This document shows, piece after piece, positions 1 to 5,833 of a stretch of DNA of 5,985 nucleotides. Under the pieces are notes generated by a model, which was not told where the DNA came from, made no database searches, and was given only the letters and a program-made list of their open reading frames with translations. Every line of letters starts with the position of its first letter. The first letter of the stretch is position 1. The DNA is from Candidatus Thiodictyon intracellulare (GTDB lineage: Bacteria; Pseudomonadota; Gammaproteobacteria; Chromatiales; Chromatiaceae). The stretch lies in NCBI GenBank assembly GCA_016292295.1, contig JADNEJ010000124.1, positions 1 to 5,985 of the forward strand, read 5' to 3'. Both the position numbers and the translations under genes were made by a program.

Positions 1-173
1 TATTGAGCGGCTATAGAAATTCTTTAAGAAAAAAGTTCTGTATAACAAGTATTACAAACGAACCATTTGACGGGTTTCGCAAAGCCTGCGCACATTTCTT
101 CAGCAACCTGGGTGAGTACCAGGGCGACCTCCGCTCCTTGCTAACGGAGAACTTTGAAATAACCGGTCGGTGA
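1..173 (+). pseudogene. IS630-family transposase, C-terminal remnant
   Basis: This is the tail of a transposase that enters from the left edge. Bases 2-58 in one frame read IERL, a TAG stop, then KFFKKKVLYNKYYK. That matches the conserved IS630-family stretch in which IERLW precedes a K/F-rich run and an LYN-YY motif. The reading then moves +1 near bases 59-66 and continues as FDGFRKACAHFFSNLGEY, with SLLTENFEITGR just before a TGA at 171-173. This second part is the typical IS630 C-terminus. The TAG at 14-16 sits where the family has Trp, so one G-to-A change explains it. The extra base near 59-66 explains the frame change. The DDE catalytic residues would lie upstream, outside the window. 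The copy is inactive as read, and its AT-richer start differs from the genes to the right. The family call rests on remembered motif patterns, not on a search. Confidence 0.82.
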
Positions 174-289
174 GGAAACCGAAAATTTAGCATTAGCTGA
201 GTATAGCGCAGTCCACCGAATCTTGCGCCGTCGCTGGTGGACAGCGCTGCTGCGTGGCCGCAATTATGATCAAGGCCACCCGCCGCCAC
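174..289. other. gene-free gap between transposase remnant and DUF4921 gene
   Basis: No convincing coding sequence lies here on either strand. The gap probably holds the old right end of the IS630 element and the 3' end of the minus-strand transcript. A short inverted repeat, GTGGCC at 254-259 with GGCCAC at 274-279 and a 14-base loop, lies about 10-35 bases beyond the DUF4921 stop. It has no T-run after it, so it is only a weak terminator candidate. I could not define an IS630 terminal repeat or a TA target duplication. Confidence 0.4.
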
Positions 290-1627
290 CTACTGCCGCA
301 CGGCGGGGTTATAGCGCAAGCAGTTGGGCGTGCAGGCGCATTCAAAGGCGATTTTCATCGCGGCGATCTTCTCTTCGTTCTTGAGTTGGAACAGCCGCGG
401 GACCACCCGGTCGCGCAGTCCCTCAGGATCGATGGTGTTGACATAGATTCTGGTACCGCCTTCAAATCCCGCCGCCGTCGAGACGCGCCATTTGATCAGG
501 ATGCGCCAGGGCATCGGCATGTCCACATCGGGTGGCTTATAGTGCCACTCCTCATTACAGGGGATACCCGGCCCGGCGGCGGCATGGCAAGCGTGCACCA
601 GATCGGACATGCCGCGCAGTTCTTGCGCGCCGTGCTCCCACGGCTGGCTGCGTTCGCTCTTGGAGAAGATTTCCAGTGTCGGGTAACGATGGCCAAAGCC
701 GGCAAAGGCGATGGCGTGGTCGTTTTCGGCCACCACCAGATTGCGGTAACCCGCGAAATTCACCGCCGCTTCATTGTAGATATTCGGGTTCTCACGTACC
801 CGTCGCAAGGCTAACTCGTTCTGCACCCCGCGCTCGTCGATCGCCACCAACTGTTTGTGCAGATGATCAAATGAGGCGCCCGCCTGTTTCAGCCAGTTCT
901 GGAATACCGCGACATAGCGGACATAGCGGTTATTGGCATACACATCACGCAAGGCATCGACCGTGAAGCTCATGTACTGGTCATGCTCATCCGCGGTCAG
1001 AGTGCCCGAGGACGCCAGTTGATCGTCGTGAGTGGCACCATCGCTGAAATGGCGTCGGGCGACGATCACTTCATGGCCGCCACCGAAGAAGGCGTTGGCC
1101 AGTTGCAGACGCTCGTTGATGGATAGCCGTTGGCATTCGGCTTCCGCGAGCCCGGTGGCCTGCAAACGCTGCTCCACCACTTGCAGTACGTGCCGACGAC
1201 CCAGTTCCGAGGCGATATAGCTGCGCTGGCGGGCGACGAGGTGTTCCGGCATCAGATAGTCGAAGTTCTTCTGCCAATAGTCGAAAGACACAATCTCGAA
1301 CAGATTGGGAATGCGGCGGAATTGCGCCACCGTATCAAACAGGTTCTCGGCCGGCAGTTGGCACAGCGTCGCCACGCCCTCGCCGGTGCTGATCAGCCGC
1401 GCCTTTTCGGGCGGCGTCTCCAGATAACGGCGGGCACAAAACGCACAGTGGGCATCATGCTGCGCCGGATCGAGCGGCGCCGGGTTGGGCGACATCACCC
1501 CCAGCGGCCGATTCCCCCGGCCCGGCACGGTCCAGACTTCCGTATGAGTGAAGGGATTGACCTGCTTGATGGTGCCATCGGCCATGCGCATGAGATAATC
1601 AGCTTCGGGAATGCTCTGCAACGACAT
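290..1627 (-). CDS. DUF4921 family protein, galactose-1-phosphate uridylyltransferase-like
   Basis: The product is a 445-residue cytoplasmic protein with no signal peptide or membrane segment. It resembles the DUF4921 family, which is related to galactose-1-phosphate uridylyltransferase (HIT superfamily). Visible marks are a CxxC pair (C61, C64 in HCAFC) of the kind that binds zinc in GalT proteins, and FDHLHKQ at 253-259. The HLHKQ in this motif occupies the place of the GalT active-site HPHGQ. A conserved C-terminal block follows around 360-401 (EWHYKPP, then PWRILIKW and IYVNTIDP). The family's reaction is not established, so nucleotidyl transfer or hydrolysis is inference. The start at 1627 is chosen because GAGGT (plus-strand 1637-1641) lies nine bases before it. 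An ATG at 1636 directly abuts that site. The frame stays open to 2164, but that extension overlaps fpr and is non-coding in character. The gene is probably co-transcribed with fpr 56 bases upstream and ends with TAG. Confidence 0.87.
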   Translation of the reverse strand: MSLQSIPEADYLMRMADGTIKQVNPFTHTEVWTVPGRGNRPLGVMSPNPAPLDPAQHDAHCAFCARRYLETPPEKARLISTGEGVATLCQLPAENLFDTVAQFRRIPNLFEIVSFDYWQKNFDYLMPEHLVARQRSYIASELGRRHVLQVVEQRLQATGLAEAECQRLSINERLQLANAFFGGGHEVIVARRHFSDGATHDDQLASSGTLTADEHDQYMSFTVDALRDVYANNRYVRYVAVFQNWLKQAGASFDHLHKQLVAIDERGVQNELALRRVRENPNIYNEAAVNFAGYRNLVVAENDHAIAFAGFGHRYPTLEIFSKSERSQPWEHGAQELRGMSDLVHACHAAAGPGIPCNEEWHYKPPDVDMPMPWRILIKWRVSTAAGFEGGTRIYVNTIDPEGLRDRVVPRLFQLKNEEKIAAMKIAFECACTPNCLRYNPAVRQ

Positions 1628-1636
1628 GCTTGCCAT

Positions 1637-1641
1637 ACCTC
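1637..1641 (-). promoter_or_regulatory. ribosome binding site that decides the DUF4921 start
   Basis: The minus strand reads GAGGT here. It touches the ATG at 1634-1636 with no spacer but lies nine bases before the ATG at 1625-1627. Normal Shine-Dalgarno spacing therefore favours the shorter protein starting MSLQSIPEAD. Confidence 0.65.
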
Positions 1642-1683
1642 GGGTGCGTTGGCCTTGATCGTAACGGCGAGCGCCGCGCTCGC

Positions 1684-2427
1684 TCAGTGATAGTGCTCGG
1701 CGTTGTAATGACCCGGCACGTTGCGCCGGTGGCGGACCAGTCCGCGCCCCTCCAGGATCAGCTTGGCATCCTTGATCATGGCGGAGTTGCCGCACAGCAT
1801 GACGTGGCTGGACTGCGCCGCGATGCGCGCACCCGCCCGCTCCTCTAGTGCCCCGCTGTTCAGGAGACCGGTGATGCGCCCGTTCAGACCCGGAGGATAG
1901 GGCTCCCGACTGACCGCCGGAACGAAGACGAAACGCTCGCCGTGGCGGGCGGCGATGGCGGCGATGGTCTCGCTGTAAACCAAGTCGGCGACGCTGCGCA
2001 CGCCGTGGACCAGGACCACGCGCCGGAAGCGCTCCCAGGGGTCCGGGGTGCGCAGCATAGAGAGATAGACGCCGACGCCCGTGCCGGTGGCGAGTAGCCA
2101 CAGACTGTCGGCGGGCAACACAAACTCGAGGGTGAAGATGCCCCCGGGCTGAGCGGAGACCCACACCGAATCACCCAATCCGAGGTCCGAGAGGTACGGG
2201 GTGAAGGGGCCGTCCGGTATCTTGTTGAGCAGAATCTCCAGCGGCCGCTCCTGCGGGGGGCTAACCAGTGAGTAGGCCCGACTCACCCGTGCACCGTCGA
2301 TATCCAGGGCGATCTTGATGTACTGGCCCGCCCTGAAGTCGGCCACCGGGGCGTTCAACTGGATGCTGTAGAGACCGTCTGCCCAGACGTGCCTGCCGAC
2401 CACCGTACCTTTAACCCAGTCTCTCAT
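1684..2427 (-). CDS. fpr: ferredoxin/flavodoxin-NADP(+) reductase
   Basis: The product is a 247-residue cytoplasmic FAD enzyme that moves electrons between NADPH and ferredoxin or flavodoxin. It supports Fe-S, biosynthetic and oxidative-stress reactions. Domain order follows bacterial FPR. An FAD-binding beta-barrel spans roughly 1-100, with the RxYS flavin motif at R50-A-Y52-S53. An NAD(P)-binding Rossmann half spans about 105-247, with ATGTGVG at 113-119 followed by YLSML, and LCGN at 211-214. The C-terminus (VPGHYNAEHYH) aligns with the E. coli-type end in which a Tyr stacks on the flavin. Here Tyr246 is followed by His247, where E. coli Fpr ends in Trp. Length is normal for the family. 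The start is supported by TGAGGTAA just upstream (GAGGT at plus-strand 2432-2436, four bases from ATG). It leads an apparent two-gene unit with the DUF4921 gene and is divergent from the glutathione peroxidase gene. Confidence 0.93.
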   Translation of the reverse strand: MRDWVKGTVVGRHVWADGLYSIQLNAPVADFRAGQYIKIALDIDGARVSRAYSLVSPPQERPLEILLNKIPDGPFTPYLSDLGLGDSVWVSAQPGGIFTLEFVLPADSLWLLATGTGVGVYLSMLRTPDPWERFRRVVLVHGVRSVADLVYSETIAAIAARHGERFVFVPAVSREPYPPGLNGRITGLLNSGALEERAGARIAAQSSHVMLCGNSAMIKDAKLILEGRGLVRHRRNVPGHYNAEHYH

Positions 2428-2649
2428 CGTTACCTCATTCCTGCTCAGTGGTTACCAAGTCGAGGTGCCGGGGCCACACGCCCGTTACCGGTTGCCTCGG
2501 GAGATTGGTCCGGGCGACCCGCATTCAAACCGCCCGCCGGCCGCGGCCCCCGGACTCGAGGTCGCCGCGACCGTGGAGTGCGATTGCAATTGCGGGGGAA
2601 CCCACCATTTTCCGTCTGGTCAGAAACCGCTAGCCCCGGAGCATGCATC
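2428..2649. promoter_or_regulatory. divergent control region between fpr and the glutathione peroxidase gene
   Basis: These 222 bases must hold both outward promoters, but I see no strong sigma-70 boxes. GTTACC occurs at 2429-2434, 2451-2456 and 2484-2489, with starts 22 and 33 bases apart. The first copy overlaps the fpr ribosome binding site. Palindromes are GGCCGCGGCC (2539-2548), GGTCGC-C-GCGACC (2560-2572), and the overlapping ATTGCAAT/GCAATTGC around 2583-2593. Any of these could be an operator. None matches a regulator site that I can name. Confidence 0.5.
2638..2641 (+). promoter_or_regulatory. ribosome binding site for the GTG start of the peroxidase
   Basis: GGAG lies eight bases before the GTG at 2650. 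It fixes the start right before a signal peptide, in preference to upstream in-frame starts that would run into fpr. Confidence 0.6.
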
Positions 2650-3207
2650 GTGAAGACCTCATTGTTCGTCCTCGGCCTGGCCGTCATCAGCGGCGTCGCC
2701 GCCGCCGACCCACCGCCGCCGATCCCGGCCTGTCCACCGCTGCTCGACCTCAGCGTCCGGCGCCTGGCCGGGGAGGAGGTCGTCAACCTCTGCGAGGCCT
2801 ATCGCGGCAAGGTGATCCTAGTGGTCAACACCGCCAGCAAGTGCGGCTTCACCCCCCAGTATGAGGGCCTGGAGGCGCTTTATCGCAAGTATCAGGACCG
2901 CGGCCTGGTGGTGCTCGGTTTCCCCTCCAACGACTTCATGAAGCAGGAGCCCGGCAACGAGCAGGAAATCCAGAAGTTCTGTCGGCTCACCTACTCGGTC
3001 GAGTTCCCGATGTTCGAGAAGGTCAGCGTTACCAAGGGCACCGCCACACCGCTGTTCGAGCGGCTCGCCGCCGCCGGCGCCCCCTACCCCAAGTGGAACT
3101 TCTATAAATACCTGATCGATCGCGATGGAAACTATGTCGACTATTATTCCAGCTTAGCCGCACCGGAGAGCGGCAAACTGGTACAGGCGATCGAAAAGCT
3201 GCTGTGA
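2650..3207 (+). CDS. glutathione peroxidase family protein, exported (Cys type)
   Basis: The product is a 185-residue thiol peroxidase precursor that would reduce hydrogen or organic peroxides, usually with thioredoxin or glutathione as donor. Residues 1-19 form a signal peptide (MKTSLFVLGLAVISGVAAA), so the mature enzyme should be periplasmic. The GPx fold follows, with NTASKCGFTPQY at 60-71 (peroxidatic Cys65), GFPSNDF at 90-96, Gln99 in QEPG, and Trp149-Asn150 in KWNFYKYLID. The full Cys/Gln/Trp/Asn tetrad is therefore present. Cys111 in KFCRLTYSVEFPMF sits where thioredoxin-dependent members have the resolving Cys. The selenocysteine of animal enzymes is replaced by a normal Cys codon. 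An extra Cys28 lies in the Pro-rich segment after the signal peptide. The GTG start has GGAG eight bases upstream. Its stop overlaps the next ORF. It resembles BtuE/BsaA-type proteins, but the export signal makes a cytoplasmic BtuE name unsafe. Confidence 0.92.
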   Translation: MKTSLFVLGLAVISGVAAADPPPPIPACPPLLDLSVRRLAGEEVVNLCEAYRGKVILVVNTASKCGFTPQYEGLEALYRKYQDRGLVVLGFPSNDFMKQEPGNEQEIQKFCRLTYSVEFPMFEKVSVTKGTATPLFERLAAAGAPYPKWNFYKYLIDRDGNYVDYYSSLAAPESGKLVQAIEKLL

Positions 3208-3551
3208 GGACGACCGCGACCTCGAGGTGGCGACTGGTCCACGGCGGCCTGATCGGTCTCGCCGCCTGCTGCGCCCTGCCCGCGACCGCCGGCCTGCTGA
3301 CCACTGAACAGACCGTGGTGAACTTCACCTTTACGGGCGATCAGGTGGACTATGCCCCGGACCCCAAGACCTTCGCCCCCACCGCGGGCAGCACCCTCAC
3401 CTTCACGGCCACCGATCAGACCCTGGGGCTCGGCTGGTCGGACAATATCCATGATCTCCTGCGGGGTTCGCTGCATGTGCTCATGAAGGGCAGTAACTAC
3501 GGCAGTTTCGGAGGTCTGATTTCATTGTCTTCGGCAGCCTGCCAACCCTGA
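3204..3551 (+). pseudogene. small exported or lipoprotein-like ORF, probably frameshifted near its 3' end
   Basis: I do not recognise this protein. It begins with a GTG that overlaps the peroxidase stop (GTGA), which suggests translational coupling. The N-terminus is basic and then hydrophobic (RWRLVHGGLIGLAACC, then ALPATAG). It could be cut by signal peptidase I after ATA, or, because LAAC resembles a lipobox, be lipidated at that Cys. Residues 30-100 are rich in Thr, Val and Phe (TVVNFTFTGDQ, GSTLTFTATDQT) and look like beta strands. The last dozen codons before the stop at 3549-3551 have poor third positions. From about 3515 the coding signal passes to another frame, as if one base were lost in GGAGGTCTG. 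Either the gene is truncated by frameshift or it has been fused to the next fragment. No family can be assigned. Confidence 0.5.
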
Positions 3552-3784
3552 ACCTGGCGCACGAGGCCAAACTGCTAACTGACTCGATCGCGGCGCTACG
3601 CCCGGACAGCAAGCCGGGCATGATGGAATTCCTGATCGATCGGGACCGGATCGTCGGCCGCCTGGCCAGTCGCTACCGGGGCGTCGGCATCTTCATGCTG
3701 GTCAGCGGCGTCGATGACTTGACCTGGGTCCAGGGCTTTGCAGACGGCGCGGCCAACCCAAGAAAGGCCGAACCCGATCATTGA
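3515..3784 (+). pseudogene. unidentified coding fragment
   Basis: One open frame, with no start of its own before 3515, reads SDFIVFGSLPTLNLAHE, then AALRPDSKPGMMEFLIDRDR, RLASRYRGVGIFMLVSGVDD and LTWVQGFADG, ending at a TGA (3782-3784). Codon third positions are GC-rich, and the protein has alternating hydrophobic runs (IVFG, GIFMLV) typical of an alpha/beta fold. It may be the continuation of the preceding ORF after a one-base loss. It may instead be the tail of a separate gene joined by deletion. I recognise no motif. The TGA may be a true end, because the next segment begins in another frame. Confidence 0.45.
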
Positions 3785-3810
3785 ACCTTGAGGACGCAAG
3801 AGCACACCCG

Positions 3811-4778
3811 ATGTGCGCGATATCAGAAACCGACGACGGTTGGCTCACCAAGGTCCTCGGGTACGAGGACGAGGCCCTGGTCGTGGAGGCACACTTCAGC
3901 CTCCCCCCACCGCTTCCGCGACTTGGTGCGGGGGCGTGAGTCCGAGCTGGTCGTGCCGGAGCTGACGGTCGGCCGACTGGTCTTTTGCCCCCGGGATACC
4001 CGGCTGAGTTCCACCGAGATCTACGGCCTGATCCGGGACAATCAGCTTCAGGTACCGACCGGCTTTTCACTCGGCGCCCACGGCTACCTGATCCTACGAC
4101 CCCAGCAGCAGGTGTACCGCTTCCGCAAGCCGCTGACGTTTGCCGAGGTCACGGCCGTCGCCAACCACGCCGACGTCAAGGAACTGGGCAACCGGCTCCA
4201 GGTCCGCACCGCGGTCGACAATATCGAACTGTGGCCCCTATGGACGGTCTGGTCACCGCCTGCTCCAGGTTCCTGCACCGGTACTATGTCGTGCTCCATA
4301 ACCTGGACGATAGTGCTGGACCCGGTCTCGACCCGCGGCACCAACGTCTATCTGGAATTCATCAACAGCTCCGACCAACTCATCGCCAGTCCCACGGTCG
4401 CCGCCACCGTCCATGAGGCGACTCGCCTGGAGCCCAAGCACCACTACTGGTACGGCGGACCCCTGCCCCAGCCGATCGCCCCCGAGCTCGGATACCGCGC
4501 GTTGCTCCAGGTCTTCGGCCGGCTGGAGGCCTCCCCCCATGGCCGGGGACTGTCACCGGCTGATGGTCGCGACCACCGACCCCGCCGCCCTGCTGCGCGG
4601 CGCCGAACCGGAGTTCCTGTGCGCCCGTCCGGACAGCTCCGGCAGCCCCCGCGCCACGGCAGAACAGTACCCGGTGCCCACCGAAACCGCTACCCCCCTG
4701 GACCAACTCACGAACGGCGCCGCGGCCACCCTGTTGCTCGGCTATTTCCCCAACCTCATCGAGTACACCGAGATCTGA
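3811..4778 (+). pseudogene. unidentified large coding region, multiply frameshifted
   Basis: An ATG at 3811 opens MCAISETDDGWLTKVLGYED and VVEAHFSLP in frame 1, then hits TGA. Removing one C from the six-C run at 3903-3908 carries it on as HRFRDLVRGRESELVVPEL, CPRDTRLSSTEIYGL, NQLQVPTGFSLGAHGYLILR and KELGNRLQVRTAVDN. Near 4218-4240 coding moves to another frame (GLVTACSRFLHRYYVVLHNL) and returns near 4305-4320 (VSTRGTNVYLEFINSSDQ, KHHYWYGGPLPQPIAPELGY). A second six-C run at 4533-4538 again needs one C removed, leading to AGDCHRLMVATTDPAALLRG and TLLLGYFPNLIEYTEI, then TGA. The total is about 320 residues with no signal peptide. The family is unknown to me. The same frame continues past the TGA into the LOG segment, so both may be one former gene. 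The ribosome binding site (AAGAG, eight bases before ATG) is weak. Confidence 0.6.
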
Positions 4779-4784
4779 GTCGCG

Positions 4785-5562
4785 GTGCTGCGCCGCAAGA
4801 TCGCCCGCCTGTATTTTCGCCGCGCCTCCTTCGAGCATAGCGTCTTCTTCTCCGACCGTGACCACGGGCGCCTGGCGGACTACGCCGGACTGGGGCTGGA
4901 GGTCTACTGGTGCAACGAGGCCCCGCACCCATGTAGTGCACCACGCCTTCCGCGGCCTGCGCGGCTATTTCACCACCTAGGACAAGCTCGACCGCTTCCG
5001 CTCCGTTCTGGTCTTCGCCATCTACGGCTCAATCGAGTAATTGATTTATAATTATATTTCAAAAATAGAACGACTGATCAAAAACCTCCAGGGGCTCTTC
5101 GGGAGCGACATTGGCATCTTCACCGGCGGCGGCCACGGGTCCATGCAGCAGGTTACCAATACCACCCACCGGCTGGGCCTAATGGCCGACTCCAGTTTCA
5201 TCGAGACCCTGGACCAGGAGACCAACAAGACCGCCGATTTCTACTAGACCTTCCAGGCGCGCAGCCGTCAATCACGCCAGCGCTGGTTCGAGATCGCGAG
5301 CTTCCACATCTGCCTGATCGGCGGTGTCGGCACCCTAGAGGAGATCGGACTGATCCTCACAGACATGAAACTCGGCGTCATTGAAGTCAGCCCCGTCGTT
5401 TTCGTCGGCAGTTCCGGCGGCGACTTCTACTGGGAAGGATTGAAGACCCAACTCACCCGCATGGTCCGCGCCGGCCGCACCCCCGGCTGGCTGCTCGACA
5501 ACATCCTCATGACCTCTGACCCCGACGAGGTCCCGCGCTTCTACAAAAAGACCCTGCGCTGA
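4785..5562 (+). pseudogene. LOG-family (lysine decarboxylase-like fold) protein, degraded
   Basis: Corrected, this reads as about 255 residues. The GTG at 4785 starts LRRKIARLYFRR, followed by LADYAGLGLEVYWCNEA. One surplus C in GGCCCCGC near 4917-4922 then shifts the frame, which continues as RTHVVHHAFRGLRGYFTT, a TAG (4978), DKLDRFRSVLVFAIYGSI and a TAA (5038). After an AT-rich stretch comes GIFTGGGHGSMQQVT, the nucleotide-binding GGGxxGxM motif. A third stop, TAG at 5245, precedes SRQSRQRWFEIASFHICL and IGGVGTLEEIGLILTDM. That is the GGxGTxxE signature of LOG proteins, which as a family cleave or bind nucleoside monophosphates (cytokinin-type phosphoribohydrolase or nucleotide hydrolase). 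It ends VPRFYKKTLR and TGA at 5560. The leading Pro of PGGxGT is Ile here. Substrate cannot be inferred. As written, no complete protein is made. Confidence 0.75.
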
Positions 5563-5588
5563 GCTGATCCTCAAACGCGCCAACCCTG

Positions 5589-5645
5589 GGGGCACCGGAC
5601 TCCAGGTCGGCCTCTCGGAAACCACGAGCATCCGCCCGGTGCCCC
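5589..5645. repeat. perfect 10-base inverted repeat with inner hairpin
   Basis: GGGGCACCGG (5589-5598) is matched by CCGGTGCCCC (5636-5645) across 37 bases. Inside, CTCG and CGAG can pair around GAAACCA. It lies 27 bases after the LOG remnant's stop. No T-run follows, so it is not a classic rho-independent terminator. It could be a structured mRNA end, a REP-like palindrome or part of a mobile-element end. Confidence 0.55.
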
Positions 5646-5659
5646 GTCGCCAAGCGACG
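5645..5659. repeat. six-base-pair hairpin CGTCGC-CAA-GCGACG
   Basis: This is a perfect stem with a three-base loop. It starts on the last base of the larger inverted repeat just upstream, so the two structures adjoin. It has no T-tail. Confidence 0.45.
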
Positions 5660-5754
5660 AGTTCCGCCCCCAGACCCGGCATCCAAGGCTGCAACCGTGG
5701 AACTTGGAGCAAACCGCGCCGAGGCGCTATGCTACCAGCCTGTCGGACTTCGGA

Positions 5755-5767
5755 GCCCCATCGGGGC
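5755..5767. repeat. hairpin GCCCC-ATC-GGGGC
   Basis: This is a five-base-pair stem with a three-base loop. A second stem, TCGGG (5786-5790) with CCCGA (5798-5802), follows it. Both sit just before the transposase reading frame. Such hairpins near an insertion-sequence start can limit read-through transcription or serve as transposase sites, but which one applies here is unknown. Confidence 0.4.
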
Positions 5768-5833
5768 GGCGGGTCCGGTACACTGTCGGGATCAACCCCC
5801 GATGGCCGCTCGATGGCCGGAGTGCTACTGTCG

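Larger units (their letters stand above)
5563..5812. other. gene-free spacer rich in inverted repeats
   Basis: I see no plausible gene between the LOG remnant and the transposase. Antisense frames here are open only because the sequence is GC-rich. The stretch holds the inverted repeats listed separately. It also has CTGTCGG twice (5740-5746 and 5783-5789) and GATGGCCG at 5801-5808, which recurs at 5812-5819 across the right boundary. The left end of the right-hand insertion sequence must lie somewhere in it, but without the other end I cannot mark the boundary. Confidence 0.45.

Noticed and set aside
254..279. Rho-independent terminator for the minus-strand genes
   Set aside because: There is a six-base stem but a 14-base loop and no T-run; it is too weak to call.
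11..289. Minus-strand 92-codon open frame at the left edge
   Set aside because: It is antisense to the IS630 remnant and has no recognisable content.
254..814. Plus-strand open frame opposite the DUF4921 3' half
   Set aside because: It is a shadow of a well-supported minus-strand gene.
1628..2164. Long N-terminal extension of the DUF4921 frame up to 2164
   Set aside because: It overlaps most of fpr in another frame, its sequence is Arg/His-rich shadow protein, and a proper ribosome binding site precedes the start at 1627.
5024..5052. Sigma-70 promoter at the TATAAT in the AT-rich patch
   Set aside because: The -10 box is perfect but no -35 box is present at the right distance, and the sequence is low complexity.
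4978..5247. Recoding of TAG as an amino acid, to explain amber codons in the LOG segment and the left transposase
   Set aside because: The intact DUF4921 gene ends with TAG, the region also has TAA, TGA and several frameshifts, and both TAG-bearing genes show other damage. Decay explains all of it.
3204..5562. A working multi-gene defence or signalling system
   Set aside because: No reading frame in this stretch is intact beyond short fragments, so a functional system cannot be claimed from this copy.
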